From Bacillus sp. BHET2 (GTDB lineage Bacteria; Bacillota; Bacilli; Bacillales; Bacillaceae_B): a stretch of DNA of 64,000 nucleotides. The notes under the pieces were generated by a model, which saw nothing but the letters and a program-made list of their open reading frames with translations, ran no database searches and was not told the DNA's origin. A program made the translations under genes and the position numbers. The DNA lies in assembly GCF_005938125.1 (NCBI RefSeq), contig NZ_VCQN01000004.1, positions 310,001-374,000 of the forward strand, written 5' to 3'. Below are positions 19,133-28,481 of this stretch, piece by piece. Within the stretch, counting starts at the first letter, position 1. Each line of letters opens with the position of its first letter.

Positions 19133-19612
19133 TTATTTCGAAGTAGTTGATGATGAAGGAACGAAAATCTTTTCATAGAGAAGCTGAAATCCATACAATA
19201 CAAATGATTTCACTAAAAACACAATGGATAATTGATATTTAGTGAGCCTGACTAAAGTGGCATATCCTATTTTTTTAAACCAGTTTAACCCCATGTATAT
19301 GAAAATGGAATCGACTATTAAATTAATAACAACATAAACATTAAAATTCCCGAACGTGTATTTTAATATCCAAAGGGTGCCAACAAAAAATGGTCCGATA
19401 ATCAATGGTATCTCTCCTAATACATTAGGTTTGACTGAGTAATGGAACCACCACCATTTTTTCTTTTCAGCAAATCTTCCTTCTGCAAGTAGAAATATAC
19501 TTATAAACATGGAACCAGGAAGATACCTCTTAAAGGTTTTGGCACCAATCAATGGGATAGTGAGCCAAGGCAGAACCGCCATTAAAACAATCAGCCTATT
19601 GGAATTCTTCAT
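19133..19612 (-). CDS. Hypothetical integral membrane protein
   Basis: 159 aa with four predicted membrane spans and a Trp-rich short loop (EKKKWWWFHYS). I do not recognise a family. The plausible start is MKNSNRLIVLM, and ribosome-site-like AAGGGG lies upstream on the minus strand. It stands alone between yuiF and the yuzC-like gene, where B. subtilis has yuiG-yuiI and other genes, so it may be a lineage-specific replacement. Confidence 0.6.
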   Translation of the reverse strand: MKNSNRLIVLMAVLPWLTIPLIGAKTFKRYLPGSMFISIFLLAEGRFAEKKKWWWFHYSVKPNVLGEIPLIIGPFFVGTLWILKYTFGNFNVYVVINLIVDSIFIYMGLNWFKKIGYATLVRLTKYQLSIVFLVKSFVLYGFQLLYEKIFVPSSSTTSK

Positions 19613-19699
19613 TTGACAAACCCCTTCAATAAATCTTTATACGTTTATCATTCCTTTTTAGTCGTAGATTATGTATATCATACTTGTGGAACAACAAGC

Positions 19700-19725
19700 A
19701 GCCTGGAGTATGCTTACTCCAGGCT
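19700..19725. terminator. Hairpin/terminator downstream of the yuzC-like gene
   Basis: AGCCTGGAGTA / TACTCCAGGCT perfect arms after the stop of the minus-strand gene. T tracts are weak. Confidence 0.55.
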
Positions 19726-19743
19726 CTCACTCGGGATTCTCTT

Positions 19744-20130
19744 TCACGTCCACCGGACAATCACGATTAAATGGCAGCAGTCCACTTGACCAAGCTTTTC
19801 GTCAAAGACGATGCGTATTCCATCAGGATTAAACGATACAATGGGCTGTACCTTTGTACCAATGGTTTGAAGTAGTTTATGTACCTCAGGTAAGTTGGAC
19901 TGCTGTGCAGCAATCATGAATTTCGATGAGAACTCCTTTGAGGAATTGATTTTTTGAAGGACCTTCTCTGCATCATTCAGTAAGCTCAATGTTTTCCCTG
20001 CTGAAGACATGAACGTATTGGTTGCAACAGGAGGATAGCTCCGATTGTAGGAGAAAATAGGTTGTGCACTTCTGTGTATGGGTGAGTAGGGGCGTTGAAC
20101 AGGCGGATAAAAAGGATGGTATCGATACAT
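19744..20130 (-). CDS. YuzC-like protein with Tyr/Pro-rich N-terminus
   Basis: 128 aa from the ATG at 20130, which has AAAGGGG upstream; the frame extends 65 codons further without a start site. The N-terminus is rich in Tyr, Pro and Arg (MYRYHPFYPPVQRPY), as in many spore coat-associated proteins. The remainder is helical and ends in a beta segment (SFNPDGIRIVF). From memory this resembles B. subtilis YuzC. A spore-layer role is inference. It is divergent from the thioesterase gene. Confidence 0.6.
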   Translation of the reverse strand: MYRYHPFYPPVQRPYSPIHRSAQPIFSYNRSYPPVATNTFMSSAGKTLSLLNDAEKVLQKINSSKEFSSKFMIAAQQSNLPEVHKLLQTIGTKVQPIVSFNPDGIRIVFDEKLGQVDCCHLIVIVRWT

Positions 20131-20306
20131 TACAAAAACCCCTTTCTTTAGAAAAGCTCTAAGGATATGTATGAAGAGGATTAATGGATTATTCATTGAT
20201 TGAAAAGGAATCAGGATTAAGAGGGAAGACCTGACGTGAAAATAAAGGATTTCACCAGCATTTCTAGAACAGATAGTAGAGAAGAATAATATATGAGGTG
20301 ATTCTT

Positions 20307-20690
20307 GTGAATACGGAGAATACATTAATTAGTGCATTAGGGATTCAATTTGTAGAATTGGGAAAAGGCAAAGTCATTGCGACGATGCCTGTGAATGAAA
20401 ACACCAGACAACCATTTGGCTTTCTTCACGGTGGTGCTTCAGTTGCCCTTGCGGAAACGGTTGCGAGTGTAGGCGCGGTACAATTGATCGACCTTGATAA
20501 GGAAATATGCTTCGGTCTTGAAATCAATGCCAATCATATAAAGGCGAAGCGAGAGGGGACGGTCACCGCGACTGGGACAGTCATGCATCAAGGAAGAACC
20601 ACGATGGTATGGGACATTAAGATCACAGATGAGGAAAATCAATTAATCTGTGTATCGCGATGTACGATGGCGGTAGTTCCAAAACGCTGA
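20307..20690 (+). CDS. Hotdog-fold acyl-CoA thioesterase (PaaI/MenI-like)
   Basis: 127 aa from the GTG at 20307, six bases after GAGGTG. It is a hotdog thioesterase with the conserved FGFLHGGASVALAETVAS segment (about residues 30-48), where the Gln/His-Gly and Glu residues form the active site. The neighbourhood with the mrp operon matches yuxO of B. subtilis, which has been linked to 1,4-dihydroxy-2-naphthoyl-CoA hydrolysis in menaquinone synthesis. That substrate is plausible but not shown here. Confidence 0.84.
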   Translation: MNTENTLISALGIQFVELGKGKVIATMPVNENTRQPFGFLHGGASVALAETVASVGAVQLIDLDKEICFGLEINANHIKAKREGTVTATGTVMHQGRTTMVWDIKITDEENQLICVSRCTMAVVPKR

Positions 20691-20773
20691 TCTACTGTAA
20701 AGACCATGATAGGTTTAATAAGTGAAAAAATGGGAAATCAACAACTAACCAATAAATGAGGAGGGCGACCTTA

Positions 20774-21142
20774 ATGAGTTGGACAAAAAATGATTATCCT
20801 GCTTCACTGAAAAACCTGCCGGTTGGCGTTCGAAACAAAGCTATTGAAGTTGCCAATGCTCTTCTTGATGAAGGGTATGAAGAGGGAAGGGCGATTGCGA
20901 TTGCCACAGACCGTGCCCATCAGTCAGAAGAGGGGAGTAAAGCTGATAAAACGGAATATCATCTTGCACCTCATGACAACGGATGGCAGTTAAAGAAAGC
21001 GGACGGGCAGCGTGCGATCATGGTTGAAGAGACGAAGGACCAACTGCTGGGCAAAGCGAAAGACTATGTGACAGACCATTTAGGTACGCTTGTTGTGCAT
21101 AAGCAGGATGGAAGCATCGAAGACCACTTGTATCAACGTTAA
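20774..21142 (+). CDS. DUF2188 domain protein (YdaT-like stress protein)
   Basis: 122 aa from ATG 20774, with GAGGAGGG upstream. The N-terminal half resembles a ChaB-like helical region (YPASLKNLPVGVRNKAIEVANALL). The C-terminal half is a DUF2188-type small domain (VVHKQDGSIEDHLYQR). B. subtilis YdaT has this architecture and is known as a general stress gene product. The molecular role is unknown. Confidence 0.8.
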   Translation: MSWTKNDYPASLKNLPVGVRNKAIEVANALLDEGYEEGRAIAIATDRAHQSEEGSKADKTEYHLAPHDNGWQLKKADGQRAIMVEETKDQLLGKAKDYVTDHLGTLVVHKQDGSIEDHLYQR

Positions 21143-21177
21143 GATGGTACCCGTTAAGAGTAATATCCTGACAGAAG

Positions 21178-21228
21178 AAAAGGCTTGACCACTTGAGGTG
21201 TTCCTCAAATGGTCAAGCCTTTTCATTT
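21178..21228. terminator. Bidirectional terminator between the DUF2188 gene and mrpG
   Basis: AAAAGGCTTGACC / GGTCAAGCCTTTT with an inner TTGAGG/CCTCAA stem. It serves convergent units. Confidence 0.9.
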
Positions 21229-21234
21229 TGCATA

Positions 21235-21597
21235 TTATTGATTGTTCTGACGCTCGTAGTGTTCTTTATCCTTTAAATCATCACGTACACTTTTATCCCA
21301 AAGCTTTACGCCTGAGTTGTAGGCAGCACGGGATATAAGGTGTCCGGCGACAGGTGCCGTTAAGAATATGAAGGCAATCGCAAGAATCAATCTTGAATTA
21401 AAATGTCCATGCTCCAAATAAAAATAAAGGAATGTTGCAAGCAGGATGGACATGACGCCAAGTGTTGCGCTTTTTGAAGCGGCATGGTTTCTTGTATAGA
21501 CATCTGGTAGCCTTACTAATCCGAAGGCCGTGACCAAACTGAGAAACCCTCCTACTACTAAAAAAAATCCGATGAAAAATCTAATGATCTCGCTCAC
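21235..21597 (-). CDS. mrpG: Mrp Na+/H+ antiporter subunit G
   Basis: 120 aa with three membrane spans, last gene of the seven-gene mrp operon. Subunit G is a small structural component of the hetero-oligomeric cation/proton antiporter. The segment RLPDVYTRNHAASKSATLGV is the MrpG/MnhG signature. Its start lies 17 bases inside the end of mrpF, so translation is likely coupled. The charged C-terminal tail (DKSVRDDLKDKEHYERQ) is cytosolic. Confidence 0.95.
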   Translation of the reverse strand: MSEIIRFFIGFFLVVGGFLSLVTAFGLVRLPDVYTRNHAASKSATLGVMSILLATFLYFYLEHGHFNSRLILAIAFIFLTAPVAGHLISRAAYNSGVKLWDKSVRDDLKDKEHYERQNNQ

Positions 21598-21865
21598 GTT
21601 CGATGATCTCCCCTTTCTCTAAGAACTTTGAAAAGGCAACCGTTCCCAAGAAAGCCAGAATCCCGAGCAGGAGAATCACTTCCAGAAAGGCGTATGTGTC
21701 AAGCATCATGGATACAAGAGCGACGATGGCAATTAGATTGATTCCAATGGCATCTAAGGCCACTACCCGGTCAGGGGTTGTGGGTCCTTTTACCACTCTG
21801 TATACAAGACCAAGCATGGATAGGGAGACGCATAGTAAGGTGATTTGAAAGATTAAGTGTAGCAT
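21581..21865 (-). CDS. mrpF: Mrp Na+/H+ antiporter subunit F
   Basis: 94 aa with three hydrophobic spans. The conserved VVKGPTTPDRVVALDAIGIN segment (about residues 24-43) carries the Asp of MrpF/MnhF. It overlaps the stop of mrpE by one base (TAATG) and runs 17 bases into mrpG. In B. subtilis MrpF has also been associated with cholate efflux. Confidence 0.95.
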   Translation of the reverse strand: MLHLIFQITLLCVSLSMLGLVYRVVKGPTTPDRVVALDAIGINLIAIVALVSMMLDTYAFLEVILLLGILAFLGTVAFSKFLEKGEIIERERDH

Positions 21866-22341
21866 TAGCGGCTCACCTCCATAATGGCTTTCTCAAAGGA
21901 ATTTTTAATTTCATCGATGGCTTCATCCACATCGGGGATATCGATGGCATGTACATATAGAATTTTATTATCGTACGAAACGTCCATAACAAGTGTTCCA
22001 GGAGTCAACGTTATTAAATTTGCTAATAACGTTATTTCCCAATCGGTTTTTAACTCCGTCGGTAAAGCGAAGATCCCCGGCTGGAAATCCATCTTCGGTT
22101 TCAAAACGGTTTTTAAAACTGAAATGTTAGCTAGAATCAGTTCCTTCAAGAACAAGAAAAATAAACTGATAACCGCAGCCACCCGTAATAAATAAAACCG
22201 GGAATTGAAAAATCTTCTGAATGCAAATATAACAAGCAATCCTAGTAAAAAGCCAATAATGAATGACTGAGAAGTAAAGGATACCGATAGAAACATCCAG
22301 ACAAAGGCCATGAAAAAGTTTAATAAAATTTGAAAAGCCAT
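21865..22341 (-). CDS. mrpE: Mrp Na+/H+ antiporter subunit E
   Basis: 158 aa with two N-terminal spans followed by a cytosolic domain containing NLITLTPGTLVMDV, the MrpE/MnhE hallmark. It is separated from mrpD by six bases. MrpE helps stable assembly of the antiporter at the cell membrane. Confidence 0.95.
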   Translation of the reverse strand: MAFQILLNFFMAFVWMFLSVSFTSQSFIIGFLLGLLVIFAFRRFFNSRFYLLRVAAVISLFFLFLKELILANISVLKTVLKPKMDFQPGIFALPTELKTDWEITLLANLITLTPGTLVMDVSYDNKILYVHAIDIPDVDEAIDEIKNSFEKAIMEVSR

Positions 22342-22347
22342 TCTACA

Positions 22348-23829
22348 TTACTCCTTTAACACTGCGTCTATATAGAGATCCGGGTTCACCAGTACTTCTG
22401 TTGCTTGTGAGAAAAGAGGACGCATCGCTTCCGCACCAAGGCCGTAACATACAGCGAGCACAACAAGAATGGCTGAAGTCATCCATAAGTAACGAGCGTC
22501 TGCTTTAGAAACTCCGTTATATTCCTTTGGGGTTCCCCATATGCCATTCAGGAAAATCTTAATGACTGAATAGAGCACCAGTAGACTCGATGCCAGAACG
22601 ACTCCTGCGCCTACATATGCTTCTGATGCAAGGCTTCCTCGTAATATGAGCAGTTTCCCAATAAAACCACTTAAAGGCGGGATACCTGCCAGTGAGAAGG
22701 CAGCAACGAGAAATGTCCAACCGAGCCATGGATAATGCTTGATCAATCCGCCCATTTTCTTTAAGTTGGCCGTGCCGGTTATGGCGATCATGACTCCCAC
22801 GAGCAAGAATAAGGCGGCCTTGATGATCATGTCATGAACAAGGTAATAAACGGCTCCTTCTAACGCTTCAGGGTTCATCGTTGATACTCCGAACAATATT
22901 ACACCTACTGCAATGATGATGTTATAAATGATAATCTTCTTAACATCCCAAAAGGCAATGGCGCCGATACAACCGAGTACCATAGTGAGGATGGCCAACA
23001 TGCTCAGGATCTCGTGTGTAAACCCTATATCATGATAGAAAAATAATGTGTATGTCCTTAGAATCGAATAAATTCCGACTTTCGTTAGCAGGGCTCCGAA
23101 CAAAGCAAGCACTGGTGTCGGGGGTGCATAGTAAGAACCTGGTAACCAAAAGTACAGAGGAAAGATCGCACCCTTAAGGCCAAAGACCAATAGAAACAGG
23201 ATGGCGATGGCAGTCAAGATTCCCGGTTGGTTTGCTTCGGCTATTTTCTGCGAAATATCCGCCATATTTAACGTTCCGACGACGGAATATAAGAACGCTA
23301 CGGTAATGACGAATAAAGCAGAAGAAATGACATTTACAAGAATGTATTTGATTCCCTCACGTAATTGGGCCTTCGTTCCACCAAGGACCAATAGCACATA
23401 GGAACTCATCAACATCACTTCAAAAAAGACGAAAAGGTTGAATATATCACCTGTCGTAAAGGCTCCGTTTACTCCGACCAACAGAAACTGTACAACGGGA
23501 TAATAATAGAATCGTTCCCGCTCCACTCCTATCGATTTAAACGAGTACAGCAGCACAACAAATGTAATGATACTTGTCGTTGTCACAAGGAGGGCAGAGA
23601 GCATGTCGGAAACAAGGGTGATGCCAAAGGGAGCGACCCAGCTTCCTAAATTCACCGTTTGAATTCCATCATGGTAAACCGTATTGATCAGTACTAATGA
23701 CGCTGCGACGGTAGCCAGAGTCGTTAGGCTGGAAATCCATCGTTGTAATTTTACATTTTTGCTGATAAACATTAAGATAATCGCCGTGAACAACGGAATT
23801 AAAATTGGTAGTATTAATAAGTTAGTCAT
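22348..23829 (-). CDS. mrpD: Mrp Na+/H+ antiporter subunit D
   Basis: 493 aa with 13-14 membrane spans. It is homologous to the proton-pumping subunits NuoN/NuoM of complex I. The proton-path residues lie in segments such as NLFVFFEVMLMSSYVLL (Glu near residue 137) and GLKGAIFPLYFWLPGSYYAPP (Lys near residue 219). Its start overlaps mrpC by eight bases, giving tight translational coupling. Confidence 0.96.
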   Translation of the reverse strand: MTNLLILPILIPLFTAIILMFISKNVKLQRWISSLTTLATVAASLVLINTVYHDGIQTVNLGSWVAPFGITLVSDMLSALLVTTTSIITFVVLLYSFKSIGVERERFYYYPVVQFLLVGVNGAFTTGDIFNLFVFFEVMLMSSYVLLVLGGTKAQLREGIKYILVNVISSALFVITVAFLYSVVGTLNMADISQKIAEANQPGILTAIAILFLLVFGLKGAIFPLYFWLPGSYYAPPTPVLALFGALLTKVGIYSILRTYTLFFYHDIGFTHEILSMLAILTMVLGCIGAIAFWDVKKIIIYNIIIAVGVILFGVSTMNPEALEGAVYYLVHDMIIKAALFLLVGVMIAITGTANLKKMGGLIKHYPWLGWTFLVAAFSLAGIPPLSGFIGKLLILRGSLASEAYVGAGVVLASSLLVLYSVIKIFLNGIWGTPKEYNGVSKADARYLWMTSAILVVLAVCYGLGAEAMRPLFSQATEVLVNPDLYIDAVLKE

Positions 23830-24163
23830 TTCCTTCGTTACCTCTCATCTGATCCATATTATCCGTGCCAAGCTCTTGATATGCCCGGTAAGCGAGAACA
23901 AGGAAGAACGCTGTCACACCAAAGCTAATAACGATCGCCGTTAAAATCAAAGCCTGTGGTAATGGATCCACATAAGAATTAGCGTGTTCTCCAAGAAGAG
24001 GGGCATCTCCTCCTTTAAGACCACTCACTGAAAGGATTAATAAATGGGCACCGTGACTTAGTAGAGCTGTTCCAATGATGATCCGGAGCAAGCTTTTCGA
24101 TAACATTAAGTATACGGCGCTTGTGAATAATACTCCGACAACAACGGCCATTACGATTTCCAT
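23822..24163 (-). CDS. mrpC: Mrp Na+/H+ antiporter subunit C
   Basis: 113 aa with three spans, homologous to NuoK. The family segment LLSHGAHLLILSVSGL and the QALILTAIVISFGVTAF stretch are present. The start overlaps the stop of mrpB by one base (TAATG). Confidence 0.96.
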   Translation of the reverse strand: MEIVMAVVVGVLFTSAVYLMLSKSLLRIIIGTALLSHGAHLLILSVSGLKGGDAPLLGEHANSYVDPLPQALILTAIVISFGVTAFFLVLAYRAYQELGTDNMDQMRGNEGND

Positions 24164-24597
24164 TATTCGCTCACCCCAATCGTTTGAATAATGGTCATAG
24201 TGACACCGATGACAACAAGATACACTCCTGTATCAAAAAGGACAGCAGTGTGCAATGATGTCTTCCCGAGCAGGGGAAGATGAAAATAATCGTATGCGTG
24301 GGTCAGGAAGGGGACATCGAATAATAAAGCCCCTGCCCCGGTCCCTACAGACATCAACAGTCCGATGGCCGTAATGATCTTATAATCCACCGGTAAAATG
24401 GAGGATACGGTCTTAATATCATAAGCCAGTAACAGTAATACAATGGCCCCTGATGTCATCAACCCTCCGATGAACCCTCCTCCTGGCGTGTAGTGACCAG
24501 AGAAGAATAGCCTCAATGAAAACAAGATGATGATGAATGCGACCACATTGGTTACGGTTTGCAGGATGATATCATTTGTTTTTACTTTTGTTTTCAT
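24163..24597 (-). CDS. mrpB: Mrp Na+/H+ antiporter subunit B
   Basis: 144 aa with four spans. FFSGHYTPGGGFIGGLMTSGAIVLLL is the MrpB signature. It overlaps the end of mrpA by four bases (ATGA). MrpB extends the NuoJ-like module at the C-terminal part of MrpA. Confidence 0.96.
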   Translation of the reverse strand: MKTKVKTNDIILQTVTNVVAFIIILFSLRLFFSGHYTPGGGFIGGLMTSGAIVLLLLAYDIKTVSSILPVDYKIITAIGLLMSVGTGAGALLFDVPFLTHAYDYFHLPLLGKTSLHTAVLFDTGVYLVVIGVTMTIIQTIGVSE

Positions 24598-26999
24598 CCT
24601 TCATCCCTCCTTGTAAGACGCAATTTAATCATGGAGAAAATGCCAAGTGCCGCAATGGCTAATACGCAGATCTCAAACATTGTATCAAAGCCACGGAAGT
24701 CTACTAAGATAACATTTACCATGTTCTCCCCGCCGGCTTTCTCATGTGTATTTTCAATATAATATTCTGAAATGGAATCGAACATTTTCGAACTGTAGGA
24801 AGAAATGGCAAATAAAGTTACGACCACCCCGACTCCAATCGATATCAAAGCATTTCCAAGTTTAAATCTCATTCGTTCTTCATGCCTGCTTAACTGAGGC
24901 AGGTGATAGAAACAAAGCAAGAAAAGAGCAACTGATACCGTTTCAATTACAAGCTGTGTTAATGCAAGGTCTGGTGCACGGAATAACACAAAGAATAATG
25001 AAACGGTGTATCCTGCAGCACCAAGCGAAATGATGGATGTTAAGCGTGATTTCGCGAACAAGATGGTAACGGCGCTAATGACTAGAAGAAGCGCGATCGC
25101 TATCTCGTACACCCCGACTGGAGCCAATTCATCCGTATTGATCGTAAAGGCACCCTTGAACCACATGGCAAACAAAGATATCCCAATCAAGAACGAGAAG
25201 ATGTAGACGAGATACGTACGGATAAAGCCTGTCATGTACCCGCTTGTAAAGTTGTGAGCTCCCCGCTCACTCCTGATCATGCCCTCGTCATAAAACGAGT
25301 TCAATGTAAAGCGCTCAGGTATCCAAGTGTAGACTTTCCTCCAAGAAGGGAGGGTGAGATACAACAGTATTCCGAAAAGAATGACGCCAAAGGTCATAAA
25401 CAATTCAGGCGTAAATCCATGCCAGAACGAAATATGAGCTTCGACCGCATGTCCATCCTGAATCAGGCTTGGTGTAATCGCAGCAACTGCCGGAGCAATG
25501 ATTCGCTCTGAAAGGATATTCGGAAAGAAACCGAAGATAACGACGAGTGAAGCCAATATAATTGGTGAAATCAACATTCCAAGCGGCGCTTCATGTGGTT
25601 TCTTTTCAAGCTTTTCTGGCTGGTGCTTACCTGTAAATGTTTTGAACACCAGAATCATGCTGTAAATAAACGTGAACACACTTCCTACCCAGGCAAGGAT
25701 AGGGAAGATCATGCCGAATGTTTCTAGGTTGAAGATATCCATTTCAAGGACCCTGACCATTCCTGTAAAGAACATTTCTTTAGAGAGGAATCCGTTGAAT
25801 GGAGGAAGACCTGCCATAGAGAACGCTCCAATAATGGCGATGGTGAACGTAATGGGCATGAAGTTCATCAATCCGCCAAGTTTTCGGATGTCCCTTGTTC
25901 CTGTCTCATGATCTATGATTCCGACAACCATGAATAAACTTCCTTTGAATGTCGCATGGTTGATCAAATGGAAGACAGCGGCGAGTGTTGCCACCATATA
26001 AATATTTTCATCCAGTTGAGCGTAGTGAAGAGCAGCAGCCCCCACTCCGAGTAGAGACATGATGAGACCAAGTTGACTGACAGTGGAAAAGGCGAGTATT
26101 CCCTTTAGGTCTGTTTGTTTCACCGCGTTAAAAGAACCCCATAGTAAGGTAAAAATCCCCACTCCGCCTACGAGCCATAGCCACACGCTTGATTCAGCGA
26201 ATACGGGTGATAAGCGGGCAACAAGGTAGATTCCCGCTTTAACCATCGTCGCAGAGTGCAAGTACGCACTGACCGGCGTAGGTGCTTCCATGGCATCAGG
26301 CAACCAGATGTGAAAAGGGAATTGCGCAGACTTTGTGAAAGCCCCTAATAGGACCAGAAGCAGGGCAGGAAGAAACAGTGCCTGCGTCATTAGTTCATCC
26401 ACTTGGCCGACCAATTCCCTAATGCTGAAGGTACCCCCCATAAGATAGAGAAGTAAAAATCCTCCCAACATGCTCAGTCCGCCAAATACAGTGATCAGCA
26501 TGGACTTCTGGGCACCGTAGCGTGAACGTTCACGGTGATACCAGTAGCCGATCAATAAGAATGAAGAAATGGACGTAAACTCCCAGAACATATAAAGAAC
26601 GATCAGGTTGTCAGAAAGGACGACACCAAGCATTGCGCCCATAAACATCATTAAGTACACATAAAAATTATGTAATTGTTCCTTCTTCTTATCCAGGTAA
26701 TAAATCGAATACAGGACAACCAGCGAACCAATCCCTGTAATGAGCAGGGCAAAAAGGAGTCCTAGCCCGTCCACATAGGCGATAAAGTTGATCCCAAATG
26801 AAGGCATCCACTCCAGGGTTTCCTTTACGGTATCCCCGTGCCTTGTAATGGAGATGAATTGAAAGAAGTAAGTAAATAGAGCAACTGGCAGTAATAATAC
26901 GAACCACCCAGTATGTACATTCCGAAATACTTTATAAAGAAATGGAATGAGTATGGCAAATAAAAAAGGCGATAAAATTGCCCAATGTAAGAATGTCAT
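24594..26999 (-). CDS. mrpA: Mrp Na+/H+ antiporter subunit A
   Basis: 801 aa, the size I recall for B. subtilis MrpA, and first gene of the operon. It has about 20 membrane spans. The N-terminal two-thirds is NuoL-like with the antiporter Glu in YMFWEFTSISSFLLIGYW (about residue 140) and Lys in FTKSAQFPFHIWLPDAMEAPTPVSA (about residue 222). The C-terminal part carries the extra domain that pairs with MrpB. The complex exports Na+ in exchange for H+, giving alkali and salt tolerance. The ribosome site is GAGGGGGG. Confidence 0.97.
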   Translation of the reverse strand: MTFLHWAILSPFLFAILIPFLYKVFRNVHTGWFVLLLPVALFTYFFQFISITRHGDTVKETLEWMPSFGINFIAYVDGLGLLFALLITGIGSLVVLYSIYYLDKKKEQLHNFYVYLMMFMGAMLGVVLSDNLIVLYMFWEFTSISSFLLIGYWYHRERSRYGAQKSMLITVFGGLSMLGGFLLLYLMGGTFSIRELVGQVDELMTQALFLPALLLVLLGAFTKSAQFPFHIWLPDAMEAPTPVSAYLHSATMVKAGIYLVARLSPVFAESSVWLWLVGGVGIFTLLWGSFNAVKQTDLKGILAFSTVSQLGLIMSLLGVGAAALHYAQLDENIYMVATLAAVFHLINHATFKGSLFMVVGIIDHETGTRDIRKLGGLMNFMPITFTIAIIGAFSMAGLPPFNGFLSKEMFFTGMVRVLEMDIFNLETFGMIFPILAWVGSVFTFIYSMILVFKTFTGKHQPEKLEKKPHEAPLGMLISPIILASLVVIFGFFPNILSERIIAPAVAAITPSLIQDGHAVEAHISFWHGFTPELFMTFGVILFGILLYLTLPSWRKVYTWIPERFTLNSFYDEGMIRSERGAHNFTSGYMTGFIRTYLVYIFSFLIGISLFAMWFKGAFTINTDELAPVGVYEIAIALLLVISAVTILFAKSRLTSIISLGAAGYTVSLFFVLFRAPDLALTQLVIETVSVALFLLCFYHLPQLSRHEERMRFKLGNALISIGVGVVVTLFAISSYSSKMFDSISEYYIENTHEKAGGENMVNVILVDFRGFDTMFEICVLAIAALGIFSMIKLRLTRRDEG

Positions 27000-27112
27000 A
27001 TAAAACCCCCCTCAAGTAAAATTCATTTATTCTCAACATGGTCTAATGACGTTCTCTTTTTCAAACTTGCGTTTACCGTGCAAACCCCGACCGAAGCTGA
27101 ACCTCAAAGAGC

Positions 27113-27141
27113 ATTATAACGTAAAAAATAGATGCTTGCAT
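27113..27141 (-). promoter_or_regulatory. Candidate promoter of the mrp operon
   Basis: On the minus strand a perfect TATAAT (27118-27113) is preceded at 16 bp by TGCAAG, a poor -35. It lies about 115 bp upstream of mrpA. The remainder of the 27000-27302 gap shows no gene. Confidence 0.4.
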
Positions 27142-27302
27142 TACTCAGCATTCCATTCGTATCCGATTGTTCAAGAAGTATTAAATATGAAGATAGACGG
27201 AAATGTACTGTGAAAATTTTATGAGATATTCTCCTTTATTCTAGTCAACTCAAGAATAGTTTCGGTCAAATTGGAGAATCCTATCCATAAGGTGGTGAAG
27301 TT

Positions 27303-27563
27303 ATGAAAAAGAAAACAGTAGCGGTTACGACCATATTTTTTACTTTTTTTGGCTTTGCGTGGTTAATCGAAACACAAGATCGGTTTAATAGAGGCATGAT
27401 GGAAACGGAAGACCCGACTTCTATGAATATCAGGTCGGTTCAATACGGTGAAACAGAAGAAGTGGAAGAAGACGTATCAAATCCTGTTCGTTCAAGAGAA
27501 CCATATAAATCCCGGGAGTATATTCGAGTCGTGCCACACAATCCCATCCATGCGGAGCAATAA
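27303..27563 (+). CDS. Hypothetical exported small protein
   Basis: 86 aa. It has an N-terminal hydrophobic segment (VAVTTIFFTFFGFAWLI, residues 6-22) after a Lys-rich start, then an acidic stretch (ETEEVEEDV) and an Arg-rich tail. The ATG follows AAGGTGGTG. It is divergent from mrpA and followed by a good terminator, so it is probably real. I do not recognise a family. Confidence 0.6.
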   Translation: MKKKTVAVTTIFFTFFGFAWLIETQDRFNRGMMETEDPTSMNIRSVQYGETEEVEEDVSNPVRSREPYKSREYIRVVPHNPIHAEQ

Positions 27564-27567
27564 AGTG

Positions 27568-27609
27568 CTGTCCTTTCTAAAAATGCACAGAAAGGGCAGT
27601 ATTTTTTTG
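27568..27609 (+). terminator. Terminator of the small exported protein gene
   Basis: CTGTCCTTTC / GAAAGGGCAG stem followed by seven T's. Confidence 0.88.
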
Positions 27610-27730
27610 TGTTGCAGATAATGAAGGATAGGATAAAGGTCATTGTTTCTTCTGAATCTATACCCTTTTCAAGTTTCCCATAAACGATTATGATGGGAGT
27701 GATTGAAGAATCGTTATGGGAGAGTTCCGA

Positions 27731-28306
27731 GTGAAAAATACATACTTAACAAGTTATTTGCCTCTTTTTTCTATCTTATTATTTAGCCTTACGTTTTCTG
27801 TATATGGAGTGGAAATATTCATAGATTTATTCAAGAAGATTGGCGTGTACCCCGGGATGAGGGAGTTTTTATCCGATATACAATTAAAACTCGCCATTTT
27901 GATCCTGTTAATGGTTGCGTTTTTTATGGTATTCGCTGCATTGAAGCTGATAGCAGAGACGATCAATGGTGTATCTATGCTGTTTTTCTCCAAGGATTCT
28001 GATGGTAAGCTATATAATCGTGTCCGGACAGGCTCAATGATTTACTTTATAGGCGGCTTAGTGTCCGTTATTAGTCTGAAGTCCTTTCTGGGGCTGTTCA
28101 TCATCTTTGCTCTTAGTTCCATCGCTTATTTTATTTTCTTTGTTTATAAAATAAGTCCAACCCTTTCGAAAATGGGGATCTTCGGAGTGGTGAGTTTACA
28201 GGTGTTTTCATGGTCGTCGTTATTTTTGACGATTTTCTTTATATGTTTGAAACTGTATAACGGTGTAATGGCTAGCTTGCCGATTATGTCGAAAGTGAAG
28301 TTATAA
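27731..28306 (+). CDS. yufK: YufK-like membrane protein (DUF5366)
   Basis: 191 aa from the GTG at 27731, giving the N-terminus VKNTYLTSYLPL and placing GGGAGAG six bases upstream; an ATG five codons earlier has no ribosome site. It has about five membrane spans. Its place next to pbpD and the mrp operon matches yufK of B. subtilis. Function unknown. Confidence 0.78.
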   Translation: MKNTYLTSYLPLFSILLFSLTFSVYGVEIFIDLFKKIGVYPGMREFLSDIQLKLAILILLMVAFFMVFAALKLIAETINGVSMLFFSKDSDGKLYNRVRTGSMIYFIGGLVSVISLKSFLGLFIIFALSSIAYFIFFVYKISPTLSKMGIFGVVSLQVFSWSSLFLTIFFICLKLYNGVMASLPIMSKVKL

Positions 28307-28380
28307 ATAAACTGTTTCGTTATCTTTGCTGCTATTTACCACGATTCAGTGGTAGTAGTTCCACTCTATTCAATAAACAA

Positions 28381-28435
28381 AAGGAGGCTGCTCCGAAAGA
28401 TCGTTTGAGTGTGATCTTTCGGGGCAGCCTCTTTA
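28381..28435. terminator. Strong bidirectional terminator between yufK and pbpD
   Basis: Eighteen-base arms (AGGCTGCTCCGAAAGATC and its near-perfect complement with one G-T wobble) around a ten-base loop, between convergent genes. Confidence 0.92.
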
Positions 28436-28481
28436 TCATATGAACACGTAATCTTAAACGGCAGTAGTAAGCTTTACCGGC

